NCBI GenBank assembly: GCA_002067635.1
Contig: MVRB01000133.1
Span: 1 to 6,318 of the forward strand
Source of the DNA: Methanomassiliicoccales archaeon PtaU1.Bin030
GTDB lineage: Archaea > Thermoplasmatota > Thermoplasmata > Methanomassiliicoccales > Methanomassiliicoccaceae
DNA: 6,318 nucleotides
Direction: 5' to 3'
Under the pieces are notes generated by a model. It ran no database searches. It was not told the origin of the DNA and saw only the letters and a list, made by a program, of their open reading frames with translations. The position numbers and the translations under genes are program-made. This document shows positions 6,125 to 6,318 of the stretch, piece by piece; position 1 is the stretch's first letter; each line of letters begins with the position of its first letter.

Positions 6125-6318
6125 TTCGGTCGGAAACTGAAAAGGGATGGAGCTGGCTCCTGTGAAGACCTCGGCGGCGATAGTCCCAGCTTCTGATGAT
6201 CCTCAACCAGACCAGGTACTGTTGATGCAGGTACCGCCGGTGGGCAGAGTGGTCAGCTCACCAGGACAACGTCCACATCCTGGCCCTCAAGCTCCTGCGG
6301 AAGCTCACCCATCTCCCA
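6114..6318 (-). pseudogene. Possible 3' end of an unidentified gene, apparently frameshifted
   Basis: From the right edge the minus strand reads WEMGELPQELEGQDVDVVLV plus S, then meets TGA at 6255-6253. Skipping one T at 6255 continues in the next frame with DHSAHRRYLHQQYLVWLRII, then RSWDYRRR, ending at TGA 6116-6114. Both halves have mostly G or C at third codon positions and read like ordinary protein, which suggests one gene broken by a single-base insertion. A DVDVVLV strand followed by an Arg-rich helix recalls minimal nucleotidyltransferases, but this is a faint resemblance and I do not assign a function. Alternatively an intact gene simply ends at 6253 and the rest is spacer. The gene body lies outside the window. 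Confidence 0.3.

Noticed and set aside
6147..6318. Plus-strand open frame starting MELAPVKTSAAIVP and running off the right edge
   Set aside because: It is Pro/Ala-rich without motifs or a clear ribosome binding site, and it lies opposite more protein-like minus-strand frames.

Overview
The window looks like chromosomal DNA from a methanogen-related or other Thermoplasmatota-type archaeon; Methanomassiliicoccales would fit. The archaeal reading rests on four things: a strong TATA element about 55 bases upstream of one start codon, a GGTGAT-type ribosome binding site at another, T-runs just after both intact stop codons, and a surface protein ending in a membrane helix plus a short arginine tail. 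The closer placement is inference from protein style, not proven here.

Everything recognisable lies on the minus strand. From the right edge (transcription runs right to left) there is: a possible frameshifted gene end at 6114-6318; a strong TATA box near 6090; a 973-residue membrane hybrid histidine kinase (6034 to 3113) with seven transmembrane helices, three PAS-like domains, a complete kinase core and a terminal receiver domain; a 185-base intergenic gap with a T-run, a near-perfect 16-base palindrome and a good ribosome binding site; a 706-residue exported and membrane-anchored protein (2927 to 807) made of three copies of a roughly 175-residue domain, a carboxypeptidase-regulatory-like fold and a C-terminal anchor; a T-run terminator; and a decayed flavin reductase (flavoredoxin-like) gene (675 to 124) with about five frameshifts and one in-frame amber codon.

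The kinase and the surface protein are co-oriented, but each appears to have its own transcription signals, so a joint envelope-sensing role is only a hypothesis. The kinase has all catalytic motifs but no output domain, so its phosphoryl group must pass to a partner outside the window. The most novel element is the triplicated extracellular domain with its invariant SCTN and WNDGND motifs. I found no CRISPR array, tRNA, rRNA, insertion sequence or defence system. Bases 1-123, left of the decayed gene, hold nothing I can assign.
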